Below, one piece after another: positions 49,618-58,557 of a stretch of DNA of 64,000 nucleotides. The first letter of the stretch is position 1; each line of letters opens with the position of its first letter. The notes under the pieces were generated by a model that saw nothing but the letters and a program-made list of their open reading frames with translations, did not search any database and was not told the origin of the DNA. Position numbers and translations under genes: made by a program. The DNA comes from Deltaproteobacteria bacterium (lineage in GTDB: Bacteria; JADJOY01). The stretch lies in assembly GCA_016713535.1 (NCBI GenBank), contig JADJOY010000004.1, forward strand, positions 124,001-188,000, given 5' to 3'.

Positions 49618-50935
49618 TCAGGCGGTCGACTCCATCACGTCCTGGATCGCAGTGCCGTCGTGGTGCGCGGCTTCGAGGCGCGCGGCGTCGCGGTCGGCGC
49701 GGCGCGTGCCCAGCGTGATCCCGTGGCCGCGGAACACGTCGCGCATCACCGTGAAGTTGTCCTCGATCGCCTTGTGCACGGCGCTGAAGCCGTGCTCGGC
49801 CGACTGGTGTCGCGACCAGGCGTTGACGGGGTTGATGAGGAAGAAGAGGTAGTCGTCCTCGGCGGGTTCGATGAACACCATGTCGGCGTGCACACCCTCG
49901 TCGTTGAAGAAGGCCCTCCTTGGCGAGGTCGAGGCGTGTGCCGAGCATGATGCGGAAGTACTGGCTGATGAGCGCGTACGCGCCGTGCTCGTAGAGCGAG
50001 CGCTCGAGGTTCGAGTACTGGATCTGGCGGAACGGGTTGTAACAAACGATCAGATCGGCGCCCTTCTGGAGCGCGGTCTTCACGTTCGCGGTGCGCACGA
50101 TGCCGCCGTCGGCGAGGTCGAGGTGGCGCCGCTCGCCAGCCTCGCCGAAGCGCGGGTTCTGCACGCGCACGGTCTTGAACCAGCCGGGCAGCCCGCACGA
50201 CGCCACCACCGCCTGGGTGATGGGCACGTCGCGATAGTGCTCGTCGTGGCCGAACACGATCTTGCGGCCGGTGTTCACGTCCACCGCGGTCAGGTAGAGC
50301 TCCTTGCCGGTCTTCTTGTGGGCGCGCACGAAGTTGTTGGGCATCCCGGCCTTGCGTAGGTTCTTGCGCAGGAAGCGCTCGAGGCTCGCGGTGGAGAAGA
50401 AGCCGGTGGGCACGAGCCGGGTGAGCACCGTGGTGGCCTTCACCAGCGTCTCGGGCAGCGTGTAGGGCGCGCCGGTGCGGGGGTTCTCGAGCCCGCGCAG
50501 CCAGTTCGCGCATACCTCGACCTCCTTCCGCACGAACATGTCGAGCCGGTCGATGAACTCGGTGGTGTTCGGCCACATGAAGTGGAGCGGCGTGAAGTTC
50601 ACGTACTTGGAGCTGGTGCCGTCGATGATCTGGAACAGGTCGTTGGGGCTGATGCCCGCCGAGAGCGCCGAGGCGAACACGGCGCCGGCCGATAGGCCGA
50701 CGAAGGTGTCGAAGTCGGAGACGCCGAAGGGGCGGGAGACGCGGCCGTCGGAGCGCGAGATCAGGAAGTCGTCGAGAGCGCGCAGGCCGCCGAGCTTGTA
50801 GCCGCCGCCGCTGATCGCGCCGCCGGCGAGAACGAGGGCGACCTTGCTGGGGCGGTTGCGCCGCTCGGCGGGATCCATCTTGCGGATGATCGTGATGCCA
50901 CGATTCTCGATCCACTGCTTCTGGAAACCGCCCAT
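49618..50935 (-). CDS. Patatin-like phospholipase (one-base frameshift)
   Basis: The ATG at 50935 is preceded by AAAGGGG. The patatin fold shows VALVLAGGAISGGGYKLGG (oxyanion glycines), nucleophile GLSAG, and the catalytic aspartate in LADGG. Near base 49915 the frame breaks after LAKEG: the literal frame runs antisense through the tRNA to 49220. The other frame continues FFNDEGVHADMVFIEPAEDD and ends at 49618 after VMEST. Removing one base from the CCC at 49914-49916 gives 438 residues. It hydrolyses lipid acyl esters; the FxEPAExDYLFF motif suggests a membrane-associated bacterial patatin. It is downstream of the haem genes but separated by 400 bases. Confidence 0.87.
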
Positions 50936-51337
50936 GTGGACACCCCTTTCTCGACCGATGGCGGATCTTAGACGCACTGCGCCATCGACACAACGAACCA
51001 CCTCAGCGGCGAGATGCAGCAATTCGGGGGCCATCGCACGCCCGCCGCAGAGGTCCGGCGCGGCGCCGGGAGGCCGCGCCGCGGACACGCCCCGGGCCGG
51101 ACCTCACGTGGAATCGTCCCATCGCCGGGAGGCGATCCAGGACGTAATGATCTCAGATGGTTAGCGCGAGTGGTACGGCGGGTGCCGAGCCGGGAGGCTG
51201 CGCCCGGTGCCACTCACCTGGGCGAGGCTCGTGGCGCGGCACCGAAACGGGTGCGTTTGGCACCGCGGCTGGGTGCAAGCGGTCAGCCCAGCGCGGGACG
51301 ACCGAAAAACGTCGTTTGGCGAGTCGTCACGATGCCG
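50936..51337. other. 402-base intergenic region, no gene seen
   Basis: It lies between the patatin gene and the downstream end of the protoporphyrinogen oxidase gene, both on the minus strand. It has some GGTGCC/GGCACC inverted pairs around 51190-51260 but no convincing gene or terminator. Confidence 0.45.
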
Positions 51338-52783
51338 TTACACGGCACCGGGCTGGATCGACCCGATGATCTGCGTTGCGGCCCGCTCGGAGTCGCGGGT
51401 GCAATCGTTGATCCCCACGCCTCGGTACGCGTTTCCGGTAATGACCAGTCCAGGATGGGGCGCGACCGCCTCGTCGACCCGGCGCACCCGCTCGCGATGG
51501 CCGACGTTGTATTGCGGGATCGCGACCGGCCACTGGAACACCTCGCGGAACACCACCGGGGCGTCGATGCCGAGGATCGAGCGCAGCTCGCCGCGCACCA
51601 CCTCCACCAGGTCGTCCGGAGGCAGGCCCGCGATCTCGGGGTTGCGCGCGCCGCCCACGATCGTGCGCAGCAGCACGCGCCCTTCGGGCGCGCGGTGACC
51701 AGGGTAGATGCTCGACGTCCACAAGCTGCCCAGGATCCGCCGTCCCTCGGTGCGCGGGATCAAGAAGCCGAAGCCGTCGAGGGGGTGGCGTACCGCCGAG
51801 CGCTCGAAGCCGAGAGCCACCACCGCGGCAGGCGCGTAGCCGATCTCGCGCGCGGCGGTGGACGCGACGGGAGCCAGCTCGGCGAGCAGCTCGGCGGTCG
51901 CGTACGCGGGCACGGCGAGCGCCACCGCATCGGCGTCGAGCACTTCGCCGTTACCGAGCACCACCCGATAACGACCCGACGCGCCGCCTCGGTTGGCGGT
52001 GACGGCGCGCGCCGCGGCGCCGACGCGCACGCGCTCGCCGAGGACCTCGCGCAAGCGCTCGACGAGCACCTCGGTCCCGGCTGCGAAGCTCGTGAGCTTG
52101 CCGGAGGGCCCCGCAGGGCCGCCGCCACCCGGCGCCGCCGCGGGCGCGGCACCGCTCGCGAGCGCCTTGCGGCGCTCTCGCTGAAGCGTGAGCAGCGCCC
52201 GGATCAAGCTGCCGTAGTCGCGCTCGAGCTCCTTGATGCGCGGAAAGCACGCCCACACCGAGAGCTTGCGCGGGTCGCCGGCGTAGACGCCCGACACCAT
52301 CGGGTCGAGGAGCGCGTCGACCGCCTCGGCGCCCAGGCGCCGCGTGCCGAACTCGGCGAGGCTCTCGTCGAGGTCGGGAGGCGCGGGGCGAATGAACGGC
52401 TCGGCGAGGATGCGCAGCCGCCCAGGCAGGCTGAGCAGGTGCGAGCGGAAGAAGGCCGGCGGGCTCTCGGGCAGCGCATGGAGCGCACCGTGCCGGAACA
52501 CGAACCGCCGCCGCGCGGCGTCGGAGCTCGGCAGCAGGTGCTCCCCGAGCCCGAGATCGTGGGCGAGGCGAAGTGTCTCGGGCTTGCCGTCGAGGAAGCC
52601 GTTCGGCCCGCCCTCGACGGTGAAGCCGTCGCGCCGCTCGGTGACGATCTTGCCGCCGAGGCGCGGCTCGCCTTCGAGCAGCGTGAGCGCCAGGGGGATC
52701 CCGCGCGCCTCGCAGCCGCTCACGATCCGGTAGGCCGTCGCGAGCCCCGAGATCCCCCCGCCGACCACCACCACGCGCTTCAT
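51338..52783 (-). CDS. hemG: Protoporphyrinogen oxidase (HemY/HemG-type flavoprotein)
   Basis: The 481-residue protein starts with the FAD dinucleotide-binding motif VVVVGGGISGLATAY followed by LLEGEPRLGGKI. It has the PPO signatures VEGGPNGFLDGKPE, PMVSGVYAGDPRKLSV and the C-terminal FAD contact VITGNAYRGVGINDCTRD. It oxidises protoporphyrinogen IX to protoporphyrin IX using oxygen, the penultimate haem step. Together with hemN and hemE upstream on the same strand it forms a haem cluster, though a family 1 hairpin repeat of about 130 bases lies between hemN and this gene. An oxygen-dependent oxidase next to an oxygen-independent HemN is typical of some delta-type bacteria. Confidence 0.92.
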   Translation of the reverse strand: MKRVVVVGGGISGLATAYRIVSGCEARGIPLALTLLEGEPRLGGKIVTERRDGFTVEGGPNGFLDGKPETLRLAHDLGLGEHLLPSSDAARRRFVFRHGALHALPESPPAFFRSHLLSLPGRLRILAEPFIRPAPPDLDESLAEFGTRRLGAEAVDALLDPMVSGVYAGDPRKLSVWACFPRIKELERDYGSLIRALLTLQRERRKALASGAAPAAAPGGGGPAGPSGKLTSFAAGTEVLVERLREVLGERVRVGAAARAVTANRGGASGRYRVVLGNGEVLDADAVALAVPAYATAELLAELAPVASTAAREIGYAPAAVVALGFERSAVRHPLDGFGFLIPRTEGRRILGSLWTSSIYPGHRAPEGRVLLRTIVGGARNPEIAGLPPDDLVEVVRGELRSILGIDAPVVFREVFQWPVAIPQYNVGHRERVRRVDEAVAPHPGLVITGNAYRGVGINDCTRDSERAATQIIGSIQPGAV

Positions 52784-52900
52784 GGATTCATCCGATCATC
52801 GACCGCGTTGGCTGCCGGACCGCCGGGAGGCGGTCCCTCCGACCCGCGACGATCGATCGCCGACCCCGCCTCGGGGCCCGACTCCGAGGCTGTGGATCGT

Positions 52901-53033
52901 TCGATCTGGGTCGCTCACGGAAGCCGCGTGGGCCCGACGACGGGGGATGGAACCCCCGTCGCTACGAGGGTTTTCGTAGCGCGGGGGGCTCCCTCCCCCC
53001 GCGGCGCTTCGCCCTCGCTCGATTGCTTCACAC
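52901..53033. repeat. Dispersed paired-hairpin repeat, family 1, copy 4
   Basis: It has the same orientation and near-identical sequence as 19674-19801: hairpin CGACGGGG/CCCCGTCG with loop ATGGAA, GCTACG and CGTAGC as an inner inverted pair, then GCGGGGGG/CCCCCCGC with loop CTCCCT (CTCCGT in the other copy). It lies between hemN and the protoporphyrinogen oxidase gene. Confidence 0.82.
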
Positions 53034-53065
53034 GCTCGCCATCCGTCGCATCGATCGCCGCCTCG

Positions 53066-54457
53066 CTAGACCGTACGTGAGAAGACCGGTTTGTCCGGGT
53101 TCTTGCGCCTCAGGTAGCGATCGAACGGCATCGCGACGTTGCGGATGAAGAGGCGCCCGAGCGGCGTGACCTCGATCAGGTCGCCCTGGTCCTCCACCAT
53201 CCCCTCGCTCACCAGCGCTGCCAGCTCGGCGAGCTCGGGCGCGAAGTGCGTGCGGAAGTCGAGGTGGAAGCGCTCATTCACCTCCGACGGGCTGACCGCG
53301 AAGTTGCACATCAGCGCCGTGATCACGAAGCGCCGCGCCTTGTCCTCGTCGGTGAGCAGGATGCCGCGCTGGGTGGCGAGGCGCCCCGCGTCGATGGCCT
53401 CGAAGTACTCGCCGAGCTCCTTCACGTTCTGCGAGTAGCTGCCCTGGACGTCGCCGATCGCCGTCATGCCGAAGCCGATCAGGTCGCCGGTCTCCTTCAC
53501 CGTGTAGCCCTGGAAGTTGCGGCCGACCTTGCGCCGCTCGAGGGCGCGCGTGAGCTCGTCCCCGGGCTTGGCGAAGTGGTCCATGCCGATCTGCTGGTAG
53601 CCGGCGGCGCCGAAGGTCTCGAGGGCGCGGATGAAGAGCCCGAACTTGGCCTCGGTGGCGGGCATCGTGGTGGGCTCGATCTTGCGCTGGTGGGGCTTGA
53701 GCCACGGCACGTACGCGAAGCTGAACACCGCGACGCGATCGGGCCCCATGTCGACCACGGCGTCGAGGGTCTTCTGGAAGGTCGCCTCGGTCTGGTAGGG
53801 CAGGCCGTAGATGAGGTCGGCGTTGATGCTCTCGAAGCCGCGCTCGCGGGCGCGGTCGAAGATCGCGCGCGTCATGCTCTCGGGCTGGATCCGGTTCACC
53901 GCCTGCTGCACCTCGGGCGTGAAGTCCTGGATGCCCATGCTGACGCGGTTGAAGCCGAGCCCGCGCAGGAAGTCGATCTGCGAAGGGCTCGCGGTGCGCG
54001 GGTCGATCTCGAGCGCGACCTCGGCGTCCGGCAAGAGCGTGAAGTGCTTGGTGATGGTGTCGAAGAGCTCGCCCATCCGCTTCTCGCTCAGGAAGTTCGG
54101 CGTGCCGCCGCCCCAGTGGAGCTGGATGACCTTGCGGCGGTCGGGCAGGTGGTTCGCCACCAGCTCGATCTCGCGCACCAGCCGCTCGAGGTAGGGCGCC
54201 GCGGCCTCGTGGTCGCGGCGGATCACCACGCTGCAGCCGCAGAACGTGCACATCGACTCGCAGAACGGGATGTGGAAGTAGAGCGAGAGCGGCTCGTCGG
54301 GGTGCGCGTTGGCGCGGTCGAGCGCCGCCGCTTCCTCGTCCGGCCCGAAGTTGTCGTGGAACTCGACCGCGGTGGGGTAGCTGGTGTAACGCGGCCCCGG
54401 CCGGTCGTAGCGTGCGAGCAGCTCGGCTGTGACGTGGGGAAGGCTCTGGGTGCTCAT
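53066..54457 (-). CDS. hemN: Oxygen-independent coproporphyrinogen III oxidase
   Basis: The protein has 463 residues with the radical SAM cluster CESMCTFCGC (three cysteines plus the extra HemN cysteine), GPRYTSYPTA at the N-terminus, the HWGGGTPNFL SAM contact, and EIDPRTAS. The HemN-specific C-terminal region (RNFQGYTVKETGDLIGFGMTAIG, then DKARRFVITALMCNF) separates true HemN from HemW. It converts coproporphyrinogen III to protoporphyrinogen IX without oxygen. Its ATG lies 10 bases after the hemE stop, so the two are co-transcribed. Confidence 0.94.
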   Translation of the reverse strand: MSTQSLPHVTAELLARYDRPGPRYTSYPTAVEFHDNFGPDEEAAALDRANAHPDEPLSLYFHIPFCESMCTFCGCSVVIRRDHEAAAPYLERLVREIELVANHLPDRRKVIQLHWGGGTPNFLSEKRMGELFDTITKHFTLLPDAEVALEIDPRTASPSQIDFLRGLGFNRVSMGIQDFTPEVQQAVNRIQPESMTRAIFDRARERGFESINADLIYGLPYQTEATFQKTLDAVVDMGPDRVAVFSFAYVPWLKPHQRKIEPTTMPATEAKFGLFIRALETFGAAGYQQIGMDHFAKPGDELTRALERRKVGRNFQGYTVKETGDLIGFGMTAIGDVQGSYSQNVKELGEYFEAIDAGRLATQRGILLTDEDKARRFVITALMCNFAVSPSEVNERFHLDFRTHFAPELAELAALVSEGMVEDQGDLIEVTPLGRLFIRNVAMPFDRYLRRKNPDKPVFSRTV

Positions 54458-54467
54458 CGCGCTCGTT

Positions 54468-55529
54468 TCACTGTTGCTGTTGCTGCTGCTGGCGCGGTGC
54501 GCCGCCGGCGGCGCTCAGGCGATGGACACACTCGACCAGGAACTTGGCGGCGTCCGGCGAGGTGTCCGGATAGATGCCGTGGCCGAGGTTGAAGATGTGC
54601 CCCGGCCCCGAGGCGCCCTGGCCGAGGATTTCGGCGACCCGCTCCTCGAGCTTCTCGCGGGGCAGGAACAGCGCCACCGGGTCGAGGTTCCCCTGCACCG
54701 CGACGCTCGCGCCGAGCCTGCGGCGCGCGTCGGCGAGCGAGGTCTTCCAGTCGATCCCGATCACGTCGCCACCGGCGGCCTTCATGCGCTCGAGGAGCCC
54801 GGCGCCGCCGTTCACGTAGTGGATGACCGGCACGCCCGGCCTGGGCAGCGCCTCGATCACCCGCGTCACGTAGGGCCCCGCGAATTCATCGTAATCCCTG
54901 GGGGAGAGGATACCCGCCCAGGTGTCGAAGATCTGAACCGCCTGGGCGCCGGCCTCGATCTGGGCGCGGAGGTAGAGCCCCACCGTGTCGGCGAGCTTGC
55001 CGAGCAGGGTGTGCGCGACCTCGGGCCGCTCGAACAGGAGGCGCTTGAGCTTCAAGAAGTCCTTGCTGCCGCCCTTCTCGACGACGTAGCTCGCGAGCGT
55101 GAAGGGCGCCCCCGCGAACCCGATCAGCGGCACCCGGCCGGCCAGCTCACGGCGGAGGATGCGGATGGTGTCGAGGACGAAGGGCACGGTCTCGACGGGA
55201 TCGGGGACCGCGAGCTGCTGCATGCGTTCGAGCGTCAGCTCGGGCGGCGCCAGCACCGGCCCGCCCTCGTCGAAGCGCACGCCCACGCCCATCGGCTCGA
55301 GCGGGATCAGGATGTCGGAGAACAGGATCGCCGCGTCGACGCCCAGGATGTCGATCGGCTGGAGCGTCACCTCGGCCGCCTTCTCGGGGGTCTTGCAGAG
55401 CGTCAGGAACGGGATCCCGGCGCGCACCGCGCGGTACTCGGGGAGGTAGCGCCCGGCCTGGCGCATGATCCACACCGGCGTGCGGTCGACGGGCTCACGC
55501 CGGCAGGCGCGCAGGAAACGGTCATTCAT
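54468..55529 (-). CDS. hemE: Uroporphyrinogen decarboxylase
   Basis: The ATG at 55529 begins NDRFLRACRREPVDRTPVW, the usual HemE start, followed by the signature IMRQAGRYLPEYR. Later motifs are ILFSDILIPLEPMG, FAGAPFTLASY, QIFDTWAG and NLGHGIYPDTSP. The 353-residue enzyme removes four carboxyl groups from uroporphyrinogen III to give coproporphyrinogen III in the cytoplasm. The protein ends in seven glutamines encoded by a CAG/CAA tract (54471-54491) immediately before the stop, an unusual tail. It is first in the minus-strand haem cluster hemE-hemN-hemG. Confidence 0.95.
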   Translation of the reverse strand: MNDRFLRACRREPVDRTPVWIMRQAGRYLPEYRAVRAGIPFLTLCKTPEKAAEVTLQPIDILGVDAAILFSDILIPLEPMGVGVRFDEGGPVLAPPELTLERMQQLAVPDPVETVPFVLDTIRILRRELAGRVPLIGFAGAPFTLASYVVEKGGSKDFLKLKRLLFERPEVAHTLLGKLADTVGLYLRAQIEAGAQAVQIFDTWAGILSPRDYDEFAGPYVTRVIEALPRPGVPVIHYVNGGAGLLERMKAAGGDVIGIDWKTSLADARRRLGASVAVQGNLDPVALFLPREKLEERVAEILGQGASGPGHIFNLGHGIYPDTSPDAAKFLVECVHRLSAAGGAPRQQQQQQQ

Positions 55530-55650
55530 GGCAAGAAGTTCCGATCTCCGGCGCAGCGGGCGCGGGTCGCGGAATTGTGCTTCCGTGTCGGGGGCGGAGG
55601 CAACCACGCTCGGTTGACTCGCCGCGGCGGCGATCAATAGATTCCGGCGC

Positions 55651-56130
55651 ATGGCTTACCAAGAAACGATGCATCGCAAAGAAGGCTTCGACGCGTTCGT
55701 GTCGAGTGCCGCGTTCTGGACCCGCCTGCTCAAGGGCATTCTCCCTGGCGGAAACGACTCGGTCGTGGCGTCGGGCTTTCAGGGCGCCCTCAACTTCGAC
55801 GTCACCGGCAAGGCCGCGGTCCCCTTCCACGTGCTCTTCGACGGAACCAAGGTGGGGGTGGCGCCGGCACTCCATGCGACGCCTCAGGGCACCATCACGC
55901 TTCCCGACGAGCTGCTGATGCGGTTGCTATCGGGCGTGGCGTCGTGGGCCACGGTCCTCGCCAGCAACCAAGTGCAGGTGACCGGCGCGCCCGGGGCGGC
56001 CAAGGCTGCAGGCGCGCTCTTCGGCCAGCTCAAGGCCGCGCGTGGCGGCAGCGGCCCGTCGGCCTGGGCCACCCGGTGGTGGACCAACCGGGTGATCAAG
56101 AAGTCCGGCGTGGTCCGCGAGGCCCACTGA
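55651..56130 (+). CDS. Small protein resembling SCP2 sterol-carrier domains
   Basis: The protein has 159 residues. The middle part (SGFQGALNFDVTGKAAVPFHVLFDG, TLPDELLMRLLSGVASWATVLASNQVQVTG, then AAGALFGQL) follows the strand and helix order of SCP2-like lipid-binding domains: a substrate-sheet with a DG turn, an amphipathic helix, then a short strand with a Gly turn. The C-terminus is basic and Trp-rich. The family match is by layout only. It is divergent from hemE and 97 bases upstream of the BKACE gene on the same strand. It may bind a lipid or acyl-CoA. Confidence 0.6.
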   Translation: MAYQETMHRKEGFDAFVSSAAFWTRLLKGILPGGNDSVVASGFQGALNFDVTGKAAVPFHVLFDGTKVGVAPALHATPQGTITLPDELLMRLLSGVASWATVLASNQVQVTGAPGAAKAAGALFGQLKAARGGSGPSAWATRWWTNRVIKKSGVVREAH

Positions 56131-56227
56131 CCGCGCCGCCTCCTACCCCCGTTGCCTGGGGTGATCGTTACCCACGTCCCATCGTTCCGTCCCGGTTGTT
56201 CCGACTCGATCCATCCGAGGTGTGCCC

Positions 56228-57097
56228 ATGAGCGGTAGCGACAAGGCCGTCGTGACCTGTGCCCTGACCGGGGTGCTCACCAACCCGACCCAGTTCCCGG
56301 TGCCGGTCACGCCGAAGGAGATGGCGCACGCCGCGCGTCGGGCGCGCGACGCGGGCGCCACGATCGTCCACTGCCACTTCCGCATGCAGGAAGAGGGGAT
56401 GGGGCACCTGCCCACGTGGGACCCCGAGGTGGTCGCCGCGGTCTGCGACGCGATCCGCGCCGAGGTCCCCGACATCCTCATCAACCTGACCACCGGCGTG
56501 ATGGGGCCCGACCTGTCGGGGCCGATCGCGTGCCTGGAGCGGGTGAAGCCCGAGATGGCGGCGCTCAACGCCGGATCGCTCAACTACCTCAAGGCGCGCT
56601 CCGATGGCCGCTGGGCGTGGCCGCCGCTGCTCTTCGACAACCCGGTCGACAAGGTCGAGCAGTTCGTCGAGGTGATGAACCGGGTGGGCATCATCCCCGA
56701 GTGCGAGTGCTTCGACACCGGGATCGTGCGCAGCGTGAAGATGTACCTCGACGTCGGCCTGCTCAAGCCGCCCGCGCACGTGTCGCTGGTGATGGGCGTG
56801 GCGAGCGGGATGCCGGCGCGGCCCGAGTGGCTGCCGTTGCTCATCGACGAGATGGCGCCTGGGACCGAGTGGCAGACCATCGCCATCGGCCGGGAAGAGG
56901 TGTGGCCGCTCTTGCGTCGCACCGCCGAGCTCGGCGGCAACGTGCGTACCGGCCTCGAGGACACCTTCTATCTGCCGGACGGGTCGCGGGCGAAGTCGAA
57001 CGGTGAGCTGGTCGAGGCGCTGGTGCGGATCGTGCGCGACGTCGGTCGCGAGCCGGCCACCCCCGCGGAGGCGCGCCAGCTCCTCGGGCTGGTCTGA
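56228..57097 (+). CDS. BKACE-family (beta-keto acid cleavage) enzyme
   Basis: The ATG at 56228 follows GAGG at eight bases. The 289-residue TIM-barrel protein belongs to the 3-keto-5-aminohexanoate cleavage (Kce, PF05853) family: VTCALTGVLTNPTQ at the N-terminus, the zinc ligands HCHFR, the NLTTG loop, ECECFDTG with another ligand Glu, and the C-terminal NVRTGLEDTFYLPDG motif. These enzymes condense a beta-keto acid with acetyl-CoA to give acetoacetate and a new acyl-CoA. The substrate varies widely within the family and cannot be fixed here. No lysine-fermentation genes are adjacent. Confidence 0.9.
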   Translation: MSGSDKAVVTCALTGVLTNPTQFPVPVTPKEMAHAARRARDAGATIVHCHFRMQEEGMGHLPTWDPEVVAAVCDAIRAEVPDILINLTTGVMGPDLSGPIACLERVKPEMAALNAGSLNYLKARSDGRWAWPPLLFDNPVDKVEQFVEVMNRVGIIPECECFDTGIVRSVKMYLDVGLLKPPAHVSLVMGVASGMPARPEWLPLLIDEMAPGTEWQTIAIGREEVWPLLRRTAELGGNVRTGLEDTFYLPDGSRAKSNGELVEALVRIVRDVGREPATPAEARQLLGLV

Positions 57098-57251
57098 ACC
57101 CGCCCGCTCGCCCCCTGGAGAGGGCGGCTCGGTTGAAGGTGCTTCGCGGCATCTGGTAGCGTCGGCGCGGCCGGCGCACCAGCCCCGCGCGAGCTCACCA
57201 TCGCGGTGAGCCGCGCTGGAGCGCGCCGCTGCGCAGTCGAGGAGCCGCCGG

Positions 57252-58466
57252 ATGCTGAAGCCGGGCTTGGAGATCGTGTCGAAGGGCGAGGTCGTCGAGC
57301 GGGTGATCCTCAACCGCCACGAGACCAAGATCGGCCGTCGCGACGACAACGACATCGTCCTCAGCAACGTCAGCGTCTCGCGCTACCACGCTCGCATCGT
57401 CGACGAGGGCGGGCAGTTCCACGTCATCGACGTGGGCAGCGCCAACGGCGTGATCCTGAACGGCAAGCGCATCTCCGAGCGGGCGATGATCAAGCTCGGG
57501 GACGAGATCGCGGTCGGCAAGTTCGTGCTGCGGTTCTGCGAGCTCGACACCCAGCGAGCCGACGTGCGTAGCGGTCAGGCCGCGGACGCGGCTCCCGCCG
57601 CTCCCGGCTCGACGTTCGAGGTCGGCGGCGACGCCGCGCGCCGCCTGCGAGAGTCCGTACGCGAGGGAGCCGACCCGGAGGACACGCGCTTCAAGAGCGA
57701 CGCCTCGGGGGATGCCGCCGACACGCTGCCTCCCGGCAAGCCGCTTCCCTCGGGAGCGCCGCGCCGCGTCCTCAAGGTCTACGAGCAGGGCGAGCTGCGC
57801 TTCGAGAAGGCGATCGAGCACCTGCCCTTCTCGCTCGGCCGCTCCTCGGACAACGACCTGATCCTCAACAAGGCCGGCGTGTCCCGGTACCACGCGTCCA
57901 TCGACGGCGACGGCACGCGCTTCACGTTCGAGGACCAGGGCAGCCGCAACGGTAGCTTCGTCAACGGTGAGAAGGTGAAGAGCGCGATCCTCTCGCTCGA
58001 CGACGAAATCAAGATCGGCGACTTCCGGATCGTCCTCACCGGCACCGCCACCGCAGGCCCACCGAGTGACGTCGTCCACGCCGAGCCCGTGAAGAGCTCG
58101 GCGCCCGACGCCTCGTTCGAGATCGCCACCGAGGGCCGCACGATGATGAGCAGCGGTGCGGCGGTGCGCGCCGAGCTGCAGGCCGCCAAGGCGGCCGCCG
58201 AAGCGGCGGCCGCGGGGCCGGTCCCCGCCGCCGGCGCCGAGCGGCCGCGCGCTCAGTTCGAGTTCCCGGTCAAGGACGTGTCGGTGTCGATCCAGTTCCT
58301 CGGCTGGGTGACGAGCTTCCAGTTCCAGCCCGATACCCTGCAGCGGGCCGAGGGCCACGACGCGGCCCGCGACCTCGTCACCATCCGCCTCGACATGGGC
58401 GACCGGGTGCTGTCGCGCACCATCCCGATCGCCTCGCTCGACCTCGAGGCTCGCAACAAGAAGTAG
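57252..58466 (+). CDS. Double FHA-domain protein
   Basis: The ATG at 57252 follows GGAG. The 404-residue protein has an N-terminal FHA domain (about 25-95: KIGRRDDNDIVL, SVSRYHARI, GSANGVILNGKRI). A second FHA domain (about 205-265) has FSLGRSSDNDLIL, GVSRYHASI and GSRNGSFVNGEKV. Each has the Arg, Ser-x-x-His and Asn residues that bind phosphothreonine. An Ala/Glu-rich linker leads to a C-terminal beta-rich segment (about 335-404). It has no membrane helix and presumably bridges phosphorylated partners; no Ser/Thr kinase is in the window. Confidence 0.9.
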   Translation: MLKPGLEIVSKGEVVERVILNRHETKIGRRDDNDIVLSNVSVSRYHARIVDEGGQFHVIDVGSANGVILNGKRISERAMIKLGDEIAVGKFVLRFCELDTQRADVRSGQAADAAPAAPGSTFEVGGDAARRLRESVREGADPEDTRFKSDASGDAADTLPPGKPLPSGAPRRVLKVYEQGELRFEKAIEHLPFSLGRSSDNDLILNKAGVSRYHASIDGDGTRFTFEDQGSRNGSFVNGEKVKSAILSLDDEIKIGDFRIVLTGTATAGPPSDVVHAEPVKSSAPDASFEIATEGRTMMSSGAAVRAELQAAKAAAEAAAAGPVPAAGAERPRAQFEFPVKDVSVSIQFLGWVTSFQFQPDTLQRAEGHDAARDLVTIRLDMGDRVLSRTIPIASLDLEARNKK

Positions 58467-58557
58467 CCGCTGCCGTTGGCCGAGCCCCCCTTCGGCCGGC
58501 GCGCTCGCACCGATCGCACCCCCGGTGTGGCGCGCGTTCCGTGAAGGGGGACCGCGC

